Shown here piece after piece: positions 32,603 through 43,719 of a stretch of DNA of 64,000 nt. Every line of letters begins with the position of its first letter. Position 1 is the first letter of the stretch. A program made the position numbers and the translations under genes. The notes under the pieces are model-generated. The model was not told the DNA's origin, ran no database searches, and saw only the letters and a list, made by a program, of their open reading frames with translations. Source of the stretch: Scedosporium boydii (Eukaryota > Ascomycota > Sordariomycetes > Microascales > Microascaceae). The stretch is taken from contig NJFT01000192.1 in NCBI GenBank assembly GCA_002221725.1, positions 1 through 64,000 of the forward strand, given 5' to 3'.

Positions 32603-33999
32603 TCATGAATACCAGCCTCTGGCACCGGGTCCGCCTTGGGTTTCTTCACGTCTGTGCGGAATCATGGACTCTTTGATGTCGAGCGTCCTAATGATGTCTC
32701 GCCAGGTTGCCATGTCTAGGCTAAAGACAGCTTGATGCTTCGTTTGGTGCCGACTAGTTTCTTCCTCCATTTCGGCGGTAACGGGGGCTTGGCACCACCA
32801 CATGTGTTAGCAGGAATGAAAAGAAGAGACTACTTGGCTGCCACCTTGGCGGGATTAAACTTACCGACAGATGGAAGGCCGTCGTCATCTAGCTCGATGC
32901 GCACCTTGTTATCCTTGATGAGAAAACTGACGTAGAACATATTCTCAATAGACTGTCCAAACGATTTGGGGTTTATGACGAAGCGCATAAAATCAACACC
33001 TCCAGTACTTCTTAGGCCAAGTTGATGCATCAACCGGATCTGCTCCTCAATTTCCATGTCTTCCGTGATCAAGTCGTATACTTCCTCTTGTAGTTTTGTC
33101 TGGATGCGCTGGAGCTGCTGGAGCACCTTCCCGCAGATGACGGCCAGGTCATTGTCCTGTTTGGTCAACTCCTCGGCATTTATAACTTCAGGCCTCGTTT
33201 CCGCGAGCTGGTTGATTCTGAAAGGCGCACTCCGCTTGGTAATTTTCCGCGCTTTTTTCTCCACGGATAGAGGGCCTAGGAGATGACCCTGAACAGCCGG
33301 ACGACCAATACTTGGCAGACAGGCGAACTGGCCAAAATAAGCCCAATTTAACATGTCGCCGTCCTCGTCTTCACCGTCGGAGCCTTCTTGTCCTCTGGCA
33401 ATACGCCTTCTGCGCTGCTGCTGGGTACTCGAGAGCTCCGGAGCATTGTCGCCGTGATCGTTCGCTCCCTGGCGCATGTATGTGATGCATTGGGACACGA
33501 ATTCGTCCACATCGATGCCGTCGGCGGTATTTCCCTGAGTTATCCGAACGGTCTTCTTGTATGACATGTCCGCCGCCGTGACCAAGAGACGGGAGTCTAT
33601 GACAGCCTCGGTGGTTTGTTTAATATTCTTGTTGATCGTATTGGCGGATACAATGAGATCGCGAATGCCAGTTGACTCGCTCTTCAGATAATCGTCGGCA
33701 TTGTCCACAAGATCTCGACCCAGCTCTCGCAGACCGCGCTGAATGTCGCGCCGCTCCTCCACTGATTGATCGGGATCGTAGGCATCGGAATCATCGTCGC
33801 CATCTTCATTATCGGGCTCGATGGTTCGCCGCCTGTTCGAGGGGCCAGCTCCCGTAGATGTATCGGCTCGTTTCCTCTTTGATCCGGATAGGTCTCCGTC
33901 TGCTCCTCTATTTCTCACAGCCAAGTTCCTGCTTTCTCTCGGGGTAAGACCGGGACTAGGGGAGCGCCCCTCAGAATCACCGGTGTCAGACCGGGGCAT
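32603..33999 (-). CDS. Nse4, kleisin subunit of the Smc5/6 complex
   Basis: Two exons, 33999..32865 and 32787..32603, give 439 aa. The intron is 78 nt (GTAAG donor, GCTAAC branch point, CCAAG acceptor). Splicing replaces a short dead-end tail with the conserved ending HQAVFSLDMATWRDIIRTLDIKE...MIPHR. Nse4 bridges the Smc5 and Smc6 heads with Nse1 and Nse3 and is required for DNA repair and replication-fork stability. Visible features are a disordered charged N-terminus (1-75), the helical Smc6-binding segment (about 80-150), a conserved middle (MLNWAYFGQFACLPSIGRP), and the C-terminal winged-helix region (about 330-430) with FMRFVINPKSFGQSIENMFYVSFLIKD. The gene is divergent from VPS34 with 478 bp between start codons. 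Confidence 0.93.
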
Positions 34000-34477
34000 T
34001 ATAATCAGTCGTGGTTTGGCCTGATGGTTCGGGCCAAAGAAGAGAATGTCGAATTTTGTGTACCAGCGTATTATGTATATGCGGTGAGATTAGTGAAATA
34101 GTGTGATGTCGATTTCGGTTTCGATGTCGATCATGGAGTCCATCAGTCGCGTCGTTCAAAAGTGCTAAGGCAAGACGCGATGGGAATAATTGAGGTTTTG
34201 CCAAGCGTGAGTGTGGAGGGGGAGTGTTAGAAGCGCTCTGAGCGGGGCGGGGTGTGGGGTGTCTTTATCCTCTTCGAATCAGCCGTCAACACCTGCACAT
34301 ACTAATCTGCGCTGATGACTTGCAGAAGTTCGCAGAGCTCCCAAGTTCCCAGCAAACAGGCGACAACGTCACCTGCATCACAAGCACATAAAGCGTCGCT
34401 CTCTCCCGCTTTTTTTCTAGCTCCGTTTCCAACATGGTATAAGCCATACTCATTGCTGTTCTAACAGTCTCGAGGCC
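34000..34477. promoter_or_regulatory. Shared promoter region of NSE4 and VPS34
   Basis: 478 bp separate the two divergent start codons. No other gene is visible, so the interval must hold both promoters. No individual site could be assigned with confidence. Confidence 0.5.
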
Positions 34478-37410
34478 ATGGACTCCTACTCTTTCGCGAC
34501 TTCGGATGCGCTCGACCACCCTGTCAGCATCAGGATGTAAAGCTCCCCACCTCCCATGAGTTTCGAACATCACTAACGGCTAGATTAGAATCGGCCTTGA
34601 GGGAGACGAGCCGCCTTTTCGCCAGTCTACACTTCTCGAGAGCCCGGCGCTCCGCCATGTTGGATCCAACATAAGGTATCCTAAACTCTCCTCTTTCGAG
34701 GCTGCTGCAACCCGTACTAACACCAGACGACCTATGACAGCCCCCATTCCGATCTCTACGTGACGGTCCAGGTTTGGGCAGGATCCAAACCACTTACTGT
34801 CCCGGTCCAAACTGCGTATAAGTCGTTCCGATCGGAGAGAAGGTATTATTCGCGGCTTGTGTTCTCCATTTTAATATCATTCTTCCAGTTGCTAATATTG
34901 AATGCGCCCGCAGGTGGAACGAATGGTTGACCCTTCCGATAACCTACTCGAACTTGCCTCTTAATTCATGCCTTGCGATAACGTTATGGGATCTTTCTCC
35001 GGCGAGCGAAACCCCCGGTATCGGCCACACCGTACCCTTCGGAGGCACTACGCTGCCCATGTTCGACAAGGACAACCAGGTCCAGAAAGGAAGGCAAAAG
35101 TGTAGCGTCCACAGACATAAGAAAGCGGACGGAAACGATAGCACGATAACTCCCGCGTTTGAATCCAAGAAGAGGAGTGCCGCTCGAAAGGGCGAACTGG
35201 CGCCTGTGGACAAAGATGCCGAAGAGCAGGAGAGGATGGAGAAGCTGTTTAAGAAGCACGAGATGGGCGAGATTCCCAGAGTTGAGTGGCTTGACCAGCT
35301 GGTCTTTCGCGGGTTCGAGAAGAAAACAGCAAATGCCTCGATCAGAGCCATGCAACGCCAGCGCATAGGCAGCAGCAACGAACTCAACGCCGACGCGAAA
35401 GCTCTCGCCAAAACCAACGGCGGCCCAAGCGCCCTCGCCGAACGGAACAGCCGCCCGTCGAAATTCGTCCTGAATGTCGAACTCCCGCGTTTCGATTTCC
35501 CCGTCGTCTTTGCTGACCGAGAATACCCACCACCGGCCATATCTACTCTTCAACACCTATCGATCTCCCAGTCGAACGTACTGAAGCCGCCGCCGGAGGT
35601 CCAGTTCGGCCCAGGAATCAACGCGGTCGGCGATGTCTCGGCCGGCTCAAATAACCGCCTCGTGAGGATATATGATCCGGAAGTTGGGGCCCGCGACAAC
35701 CCAGCCGATGCCAAGCACCGAAGGCTGTTCCGAAGTGCACATAGAAACGGAATTATGGATAAGGATCTAAAGCCGAACGCCAAGGTGCGAGACGAGTTAA
35801 ACCTCATCATGTCCTACGGCCCCACTCACGCCCTTACCCCAGAGGAGATGGACATGGTTTGGAAATTCCGTTATCATCTCACTAGGGATAAGAGGGCCCT
35901 CACCAAGTTTGTGAAATCTGTGAATTGGCAAGAAGCTACCGAAGCAAAACAAGCTGCCCAGTTACTTAACAGGTGGACCGCGATCGACGTTGACGACGCA
36001 CTGGAGCTTTTCGGGCCATCTTTCGACAGCCCCATCGTACGAGCCTACGCGGTTGAGAGGCTGCGGAAAGCCAACGACCATGACTTGCTGCTTTACCTCT
36101 TACAGCTCGTGCAGGCGCTCAAATATGAGCACATCGTTGCTTCTGGCGAAGAGGGCACGCAAGATTCATCTCTGGCCCGCTTTCTCATAGCGCGGGCAGC
36201 AGACAACTTCAAACTTGGAAACTACTTCCACTGGTACCTCATGGTGGAATGCGATGATAGCAGTCCCGACCAAGACACAGACTACCGAAACATATACCGC
36301 AAGGTGGCGTATGACTTCATGGTAGAACTTGTTAAACGGCCCAACGGCGCCGAGATGAGGAAGACGCTGCTCAGACAGGCAGAACTAATCACCATCTTAT
36401 CGAAAATCTCGGGCGACATCAAGTTGTCTAGCGAGTCCATTCCCAAGAAAATCGAGAGAGTCAAGCATTTCTTGCACGATCCCAAGAACGAGCTTCTTCA
36501 CATCGATCCACCCTTACCTCTTCCTCTAGATCCGGAAGTCAAGGTTGTCGGCGTTATTCCGGAAGAGACGACGGTTTTCAAATCGTCGCTCTGCCCAATC
36601 AAAGTGACTTTTAGGACGGCGACGGGCGGACGCTACCCCATCATCTTCAAAACGGGAGATGACCTCCGGCAGGATCAGCTCGTGATCCAGATTATCACTT
36701 TGATGGACCAACTTCTGCAAAAAGAGAATTTGGATCTCAAGCTATCGCCTTACAAGATTCTAGCAACGAGCACGACCGCCGGAGCCTCGCAGTTTGTCCC
36801 ATCCGTCAGCTTCCAGAGTATCGCCTCCAAACACAGCAACCCAGCCTTGACTTATCTCAAACAGAACAACCCGGATGACAGGGAGCCTCTCGGAATTCGT
36901 TCCGAAGTCCTCGACACGTACGTCAAGTCCTGTGCAGGCTATTGTGTCATCACATATATCCTAGGCGTTGGTGACAGGCACTTGGATAACCTGCTTCTTG
37001 CGCCAGACGGACACTTCTTCCACGCCGACTTTGGATTCATTCTCGGCCGCGATCCCAAACCATTTGCACCGGTCATGAAGCTGACTAAGGAAATGGTGGA
37101 CTGCATGGGCGGTGTCCAGTCAGAACACTACAAGATGTTCAAGCAGTACTGCTTTCTGGCATATGCGGCTCTGCGGAAGTCATCGAACCTCATTTTGAAT
37201 TTATTCAGTCTTATGGTCGATGCCAATATTCCTGACATTAGACTTGAGCCGGATAAGGCCGTCCTCAAGGTCAAGGAGCGGTTCCATCTTGAGATGGGTG
37301 AAGAAGACGCCATCCGCTGCCTGGAGAGAGTGATTGAAGACTCACTTCAGGCACTTGCTCCTGTTGTTATAGATAAACTTCACGAACTGGTTCAGGCTTT
37401 CAGGGCATAA
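34478..37410 (+). CDS. Vps34, class III phosphatidylinositol 3-kinase
   Basis: Four exons (34478..34536, 34589..34675, 34741..34842, 34914..37410) give 914 aa, the usual fungal length. The small 5' exons were placed by phase and by the restored C2-domain start (VSIRIIGLEG, ALRHVGSNISPHSDLYVTVQVWA, then SERRWNEW). The second intron has a textbook GTACTAACACC branch region. The enzyme makes phosphatidylinositol 3-phosphate for autophagy and endosomal/vacuolar sorting, with Vps15 and Atg6. Domains are C2 (about 15-270), PI3K helical (about 350-560) and kinase (about 620-910). The ATP-contacting Lys lies in YPIIFKTGDD (about 662), the catalytic loop is GDRHLDNLL with Asp about 770, and HADFGF carries the metal-binding Asp about 788. 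All catalytic residues are present. Confidence 0.95.
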
Positions 37411-38166
37411 AGAGAGTGTTCAACTAATCATTATTATGGACTATGGGAATGATACCCAACAAGATACGGGCAACTAACTAATCTGCTCCCTTTTCATTTT
37501 TCATTTTTCATGGCTCCATTGGTGATTTCGACTCTACTAAGGACTCTAAGTATCTAGACATGTGCTATTGCCTTAGAACTTGGGAAGCTACCTTGCAAAG
37601 TAGGAGATCGGCTGATGATGAACTCGACCGGCGTGGTCAAAAGCCAACACTATCCCACGTCCCATGTGAGAAAGAGGTTTTAATGAACCGACACACTGTT
37701 CCCAGACCTCCCATGCCCACATATACCCTTTCCATGCCCGGATCTTTCTCTTTATACACTAGCTGCCTCTGTGACTGACCACTGAATGTGTCATTCACTT
37801 GGAAGCCGTGCAAACAAGATGGACAGGCTCGTTGGAAAGATGGGATCCCTCGGTTGCAGCTATACTGTTCTTCTCTTGTTCTGGACCATTCGGCTTCCTT
37901 CTCCAAGTCCCTTCCCTCGACATCAATGATCCTACGCGTCTCCAATCATCAACCCTCGGTCGGTGCCGTCTTGTCCTGGCGTACCGTCCATCACCTACTT
38001 AATTCCCACATGTTTCCTCTCTCCCAGGAGCAGCGATTTCCTATCTACCTTCACTCCCAAACTGTTGGAAGCACTTCAGATCGATAAGAAGATAACCAAA
38101 CAAACCCCGTACAGAAGAGAGTATCCGATCCTTGCACCACAAGCGGGCCCCTACAAACTTCTCATC
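37411..38166. other. Intergenic region and probable 5' leader
   Basis: Between VPS34 and a downstream gene on the same strand. The next gene's frame stays open upstream to 37963, but the content there is Pro/Leu-rich and unlike the downstream protein, so it is taken as leader. Confidence 0.5.
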
Positions 38167-38964
38167 ATGGCCGATTCATCTCGCCCACGTGAAGATCGGG
38201 CCCAACCGAGCAACGACGACTCCTCAGACCGGTCCGCACCTTTCTCCCCTAGTGACGTTGTTATCCCCCTAACCAACAATAGACAACCTCGTCGTGGCTT
38301 TTTGCCCGCCATCCTTCGACGCGGCTTTTGGTCGAGACTTTTCGCTACTCGGCAACCCCTCGAGACACCGGATTTGGTTTCTGATTCAGATTCAGATGAC
38401 GAGGACCAGTACGAGGATGCTGTCGATACGCTTAAGAACGACGAGAGCATACCTGAACCCAATAACTCTAGAGACGACAATAACAGCACGTATTCGCGGT
38501 CCTCGGACTGTTCATCTGGTGGATCCAACCGCACTGATTGGAGCTACACGCAGTCATTTCAACCGACAACTACTCTCGATCAGCATTCCCTAGCCACGCG
38601 CCTCTTCAACGTTGATCCACCCGAGCGGCTTCTTAACGGGGAGACGTGGCAGGTCGTCGAAGGCCGTGCGCATTTGCCTCACGGATATCAGAATGGAGAT
38701 GGATCCACGAACACCAGGGGAACTTACCGCAGGGTGAGGGACGGCATCGCGAGCGTTGGTGGTAGGATTGAAGGTGCTGGACGACGCATCGCCGGGAACT
38801 TGTCCATGAGTAATCTGAGCGGACTTGCGAATGGCATTAGACGTGGTACTACTAGGCGAGGACGGCCTGGAGACTCGACTCCCCGAGGCTCTCGACGGGT
38901 GGGGCGAAGACCATATAAAGATGAATCCAGCTCTGAGGGTGATGTCTCGCCTCGGCCTCGTTGA
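38167..38964 (+). CDS. Unknown basic, low-complexity protein (265 aa)
   Basis: A single-exon frame. I start at 38167 (MADSSRPRED), which has A at -3 and G at +4; an in-frame ATG 204 nt upstream adds sequence of different composition. The N-terminal half has an Arg-rich piece (RGFLPAILRRGFWSRLF), then an acidic Ser/Asp run. The middle is Ser/Asn/Thr-rich. A short conserved-looking patch contains GETWQVVEGRAHLPHGY. The C-terminus is Arg/Gly-rich. There are no membrane spans, signal peptide or known domain. Nuclear location is plausible from the Arg-rich tail but unproven. Codon choice and the intact frame suggest a real gene. Confidence 0.6.
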   Translation: MADSSRPREDRAQPSNDDSSDRSAPFSPSDVVIPLTNNRQPRRGFLPAILRRGFWSRLFATRQPLETPDLVSDSDSDDEDQYEDAVDTLKNDESIPEPNNSRDDNNSTYSRSSDCSSGGSNRTDWSYTQSFQPTTTLDQHSLATRLFNVDPPERLLNGETWQVVEGRAHLPHGYQNGDGSTNTRGTYRRVRDGIASVGGRIEGAGRRIAGNLSMSNLSGLANGIRRGTTRRGRPGDSTPRGSRRVGRRPYKDESSSEGDVSPRPR

Positions 38965-39283
38965 AAATGGCACATGGAGCCAGGGAAAAAGCACTCGATT
39001 GTCTCATTTCCCGACCACTATCACTTCCCTTTTTCACTCTTTCCTCTTGGGGGTTTACAAATCGAACATGGAAAGGTTCATGAGCACTTCATTTTGGCAG
39101 GCGAATTTTTTTTTTTTCTTCTCTTTTCTTTTTTTCTACTTCTGTTGTACAGAGAGCATCGACGATGAGATACCAATGAAGTAGAGTCAGGTTTATGGCG
39201 TACATGGTTTTCCTTTCATACCCTCTTACAAGTTCCCCACAAACAAAAAGCTCGTTTCTCCCGGTGAAGTTTCTAGTTCCAGC
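38965..39283. other. Convergent 3' flanks
   Basis: Shared terminator region of the 38.2-kb gene (+) and the enoyl reductase gene (-). It contains a T-rich tract at 39109-39136. No gene seen. Confidence 0.6.
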
Positions 39284-40610
39284 TTATGTTTCTCCAAACA
39301 AGAAGAGACCCTTCTTCCCCCTAAACCCTTCCAGACCCTTCTGGGCCGCCTCTCTCAAAACATCCTCCTCCGTCTCCCAGTTCCACTTGACCTCCTCAAC
39401 AGGCGCATCATGGAACTTGCCCTCCCGCATCAAATCAAGTAGATACTCGATCGAGTACTTCCTTCCCGCAGGATCCTTCTTATTCCACCTCGTAAGCCAG
39501 AACCCAAGGAACCGAATATCCTTAAAGATGAGCGCCGCGGTAGGCAGCATGACGGGCTGTTTCGCCATTCCTCCGTAGGTGACCATGGCGCCCCCTTCGG
39601 ACAGCGAGCGCGCGATGCTCGTCGCCGATTTTCCGCCCACGCAGTTAAGCCCGAGATGTACGGGGTCGCGGCCGTGGTTCGTAATCTCCTGCAACCGCTC
39701 CCTCCAGTCGCGCGTGAGGAACTCCGACTCGGTGACGACGACATCGGCGCCGAGGTCCTTGAGCTCCTTGCGCAGCGCCTCCGTCTCCTCGGGGATCTCG
39801 CGGTCGCGGATGACGTTGATGCTCCTCAGCCCCCAGATCCGACCGAGCTGAATAGCAGCTCGCCCGACGCCCGAGTTGGCGCCGTTCTGGATGAACCAAG
39901 CACCGCTTCCGGGCTCGAGATGGTTCATGGGCAAACCCTCCTTCACCCCCGCGACGGGCCCGAAAGACCGAAGAAGTCGGTACGCCGTGCAAGGGTTCAC
40001 GCTCACCTGCGCCGCCTGCGTAGGCGTGAGTCCCTCTTTGTTAATCTTGAAGAGCGTGTCGGCTTCGACGAGCGCGTGGGTCCTCCAGGTTCCGAAGCCC
40101 GATGAAGCGGGGAGCACCCAGTCGCCCTTTTCGAGACCCGTGGAGCTCGAGCCGGTCGAGACGACTTCGAAGACGCCTTCGTTGCCGGGGACGGCGGTGG
40201 GAGGTTGGGTGCCGAGCTCGGAGGTGAAGGTGGGCTTGGCGCCGTAGGTGCCTTGGATGGTGTTGATGTCGGCGGGGTTTATGGGGGCGGCGAGGGCGCG
40301 GATGAGGACGGAGGAGGAGGGGATGGAGGGGGAGATGGAAAACCTGTGGATTCTACAGGGAAGATGTATGTGTTAGTCTCACGAATATACTTGACGAGTT
40401 CGAAGGTAGGGAGAGGAGATAAGTGATTTACCGGAGGACATCGTTCGGCTCTCCGTATTCAGAGAAGACGAGGGCTTTTGCTTGCGTATACCCGTAGGGC
40501 CCGGACAACCATCTTGCCTGGCTCGGTAGACGTCCTGCCAATACCCGAGCGCATGACTTGGATAGCGTCGGCCGCAAGCTCGAGCTGGACATGATTGATC
40601 GGGCTACCAT
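39284..40610 (-). CDS. Mitochondrial trans-2-enoyl-thioester reductase
   Basis: Two exons, 40610..40432 and 40352..39284, encode 415 aa. The intron is 79 nt (GTAAAT donor, CTGTAG acceptor) and restores NDVLR|IHRFSIS. The enzyme performs the last, NADPH-dependent step of type II fatty acid synthesis in mitochondria and so supports lipoate supply and respiration. The N-terminus is an Arg/Ser-rich presequence (MVARSIMSSSSLRPTLSK). The medium-chain reductase fold is clear: PINPADINTIQGTYG, then a VPGNEGV segment, YRLL, and the NADPH site WFIQNGANSGVGRAAIQLG. No zinc-binding residues are seen, as expected. An in-frame ATG 18 nt inside (40592) is an alternative start. Confidence 0.92.
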
Positions 40611-43023
40611 CGTGACCGGGCGTTCGTTTTCGTGTATGCTGATCCGGAACGTTGACGGAACGCGGAATACGACTTATTCGGCCGCTGGTCCGGATAGAGT
40701 TCAATTGGCTCTTGCCGGCCGCTCTTAGCTCAACAAAGTTCGCCTTGGAAAGTCCTCGTTGGCTCGTAGTAGGTCGAGCTAGTTCGATTGAATTGCTCTC
40801 GAAAATTGGCAGCACGAGAAGGTGTTGAGGCGCTCTCAATCCGGGCAGGATCTTGTCTCCAGAGCTTCCTGCTTCCGATGACGTTTTTGACTGGACAGAC
40901 GGAGCTACAAGTTACCTCGGATGATAGCTAGAGCCAGCAGTGGTCCACAAGTGTTACCAATTGCCCATACAATAATGAACTTGTTACTTTCAAAGATTAA
41001 CGCCACCCAAAAGTTGCACCCACCCATCGCCATTTTTGGAAGCGAAACTGTTAACGGAGGTGGGCCAAAGCAAGCCACCGGCTCGTTCCCGATTCGGCTC
41101 CACGAACCTCCCACACCACCATCATCTTTCTGCATCCTGCATCAACTGACGAATCCCGTTCCCCCTCCCTTTTCGAGTACAAAAATATATTAAAAAAAAA
41201 TTTACCTTAGTATCCCACCTCCCTTAAAGCGGTACCCCCCTTCTCTCAAAGAATGGGGTCTTTTTGGATGCCTGGCAAACCTCCGCAAAAGAAGAGGCCA
41301 AAGCGCTGAGCGACGGGGAAGGTGACTCTAAAGAAGGCATTCTGTTTTGTTTGATGGTGTTTGTTGGCCCGTTTAGAGTGGCAATGTACTTTGGAAACTT
41401 AATTTATACCGCAAGGGCGGGTTACAAGTTTAGAGGTGAACTAAGACGCCATGACAGTATAATAGATAGCACCATAGCGGGGTCGCTCGCGAAGCTTGGT
41501 TTCCTATGCTTGTCCTTACCAGTGCATCTCGGATGAAAATTACCAAGTACTGGACGAAGATCTGGATCTTGCTGGATCCCAAGTCCACGAGCTCCACGAA
41601 GGAGAGTGGATGCGCTACGTCGTTGAGAGGGGAAAAGATACTGACCCTCGGTCGAGGAGAAAACAGGTACATTATCCAACACCATACAATAGCTCCATGC
41701 TTAAGAGCTGATAAGAAGAGAGTACTACATCAAAGAAGAAGAAAAGATCACCATTGCATGAACACGCGGAATCGGATCAGTGAAAACAGTACACAACAGT
41801 TCAAGATTGTAACAAGATGTACCCTCCACCAGGCTACTTTTAATTCTACAACCATCGCTGCGTCTGACAGAAAAAAAAGTCGAAATAAAAACCTCCCGGC
41901 TCGACGGCGGCATCCAGGTAACTTTGAAAGAATAGGTACAGGAGGTGAGAATAAAAAGAAATGAGCGTGCTGGTTGTAGCCAATGCCTGTAACTTTCTCC
42001 TTCGGAACGCCGTCCTCGGTAGACCCAACATCGGATACACTGCGGATATCTATCGGTGCCAACCTGCACCTTATAGCACCCTTAGTTCCTTCTTCTCGAT
42101 TGCCAAAGGTTCGCCCCTGACATGTCGGAGTATAATAAAGATAATTCTAGAGGGGTTGGGCCAAGCGGCGGAGGAATGGTACAAGGCGAGATGGAGGACA
42201 AAAAGGAGACAGAGACGGATAGACAGGCTGAGCGGGCGGCGTTAATAGAATGCTGTGTAAGATTCGGTGGTATAATGATAATCCGCAGGCGAAGAAACGG
42301 AACAGCTTCGAAGTAGGGTCTCGCTCGTTGGTGAAGTAGTTATGATGAGTAAAATAAAGAAAACACAACAGATTGGTCATTACAATATCTGTGGAAGTGA
42401 CAAAGAGCCACACAGGGGTATTTGAAGGGGGGTTAGGTATAGGTATCAATGGTAAGACACTGGGTATAGACGAGACGAAGGAAATCGTATCAAGATGGGT
42501 TATGGCGAAGGGGGGGTTGTAATAGATCGGAAAGCTTCAGTCAAGTATCGCAGAGAAGAGATACGACATCAGCTTCCTTAGGCCAAAGGTCTATCCAAAA
42601 GAGGACCCGTTTCGAAGCCTCTCTCATGCAAGGGATTTCCAATAGCCAGTGTCGTTCGAGGCGAACGGCAAGAATTATGGTGGTCTCGAGTAAAAGTATC
42701 GCCATATGCCAACCTTTCCAACTCTTGGGTCAAAAGGAGAATAAGAAAACAGGCGTGAAGGGAAGTCGAAGAGAAAGAGAGAAATAAAGAAGGGTTGGGG
42801 AGAAATAGGTAGAAAAAAAAAAAAAAACAGAATTAGGACATTCCGACCAAAAGGAGTGTGACGGGACTCTTTAGACAACCACTCAGCCTTGTGGCTCCTA
42901 ATGTCCTCGTGAGATTGCACAAACACCAACACTCCACGCGCATGTATTATCAGCCGACTCGTAGACGCTCACAACTTCCAAACATCGTAAATGAAAGGCA
43001 ACCCGCCCTTCTCCATTCTCGGG
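40611..43023. other. 2.4-kb region without a recognised gene
   Basis: 5' flank of the enoyl reductase gene and 3' flank of the next minus-strand gene. Several frames of 60-150 codons exist on both strands (for example 41506-41964, +), but none has recognisable family features or a believable splice chain. An untranslated RNA cannot be excluded. Confidence 0.5.
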
Positions 43024-43719
43024 CTACTTGATGTTCTTGAAGAGATCCTCGCCGCCTAGGCTGCTGGAATCGCCTAGGTCCAGTTTGGTGCTCAGCGCGC
43101 TCAGCTCCGGGATCATCGGGGGTGGGGGGCCTTGGGGCTTCGTAGCGTCCTGGTAGAGGCCGCTGGATCGTTTCGAAGTGTTGTCCAGAGCTCCTCCGGA
43201 TCTTAGGCGCCTGAACCAGCCGCTACTCCGCTTCGCCTTCTTTTCGTCGAGGATACTGGCATTACTTCGACTTCCGGGCCGGACGCCATTCGCAACGCCA
43301 TTACCATTGGCTTGGGATTCACCTTCCTCATACGTGTTATTCAAAAGAGTTCGGCTAAACAGTCTGCGGATGCTGCCTTGTCTGCTAGACAGCGCGGGGG
43401 ATAGGGGAGTATCGTCGGCCGGTCGCTTGGTGCCTGCAGTCACAATCGTACCATTGATGTTATCCTTTTGGGACTTCGATGACCCTTCTGCTCCATTTCC
43501 ATTCGCGTTCGCGTCGTTAGGCCCCTTGTTCTCCTTGTTGGCGTCGGTTGCCGGCGTCCTCGGAGGGGTGGGAACTTCCAGGACGGGGGAGGGTAGAGGG
43601 GGAGGAATATCGGTTCCATCGGTCAGCGACCCGAACTTGAATTCGAGGGCCGGAAGTTCGAATTTCTTCGACTTTGACGCCGAACCAGGCGCAACCGTCC
43701 GAGTAGTCGAGGTCGACAT
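43024..43719 (-). CDS. Unknown Ser/Pro/Asn-rich fungal protein (231 aa)
   Basis: A complete single-exon frame from the ATG at 43719. It has a Lys-rich start, a Pro-rich segment (DIPPPLPSPVLEVPTPPRTP), an Asn/Gly-rich linker, then conserved-looking basic patches (RQGSIRRLFSRTLLNNTYEEG and KRSSGWFRRLRSGG). A Pro stretch and a C-terminal amphipathic segment (PELSALSTKLDLG, ending EDLFKNIK) follow. Ser next to Arg in RRLFSR and KRSSG could be kinase sites. There is no domain I can name and no membrane span. The alternation of order and disorder supports a real gene; the function is unknown. Confidence 0.65.
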   Translation of the reverse strand: MSTSTTRTVAPGSASKSKKFELPALEFKFGSLTDGTDIPPPLPSPVLEVPTPPRTPATDANKENKGPNDANANGNGAEGSSKSQKDNINGTIVTAGTKRPADDTPLSPALSSRQGSIRRLFSRTLLNNTYEEGESQANGNGVANGVRPGSRSNASILDEKKAKRSSGWFRRLRSGGALDNTSKRSSGLYQDATKPQGPPPPMIPELSALSTKLDLGDSSSLGGEDLFKNIK

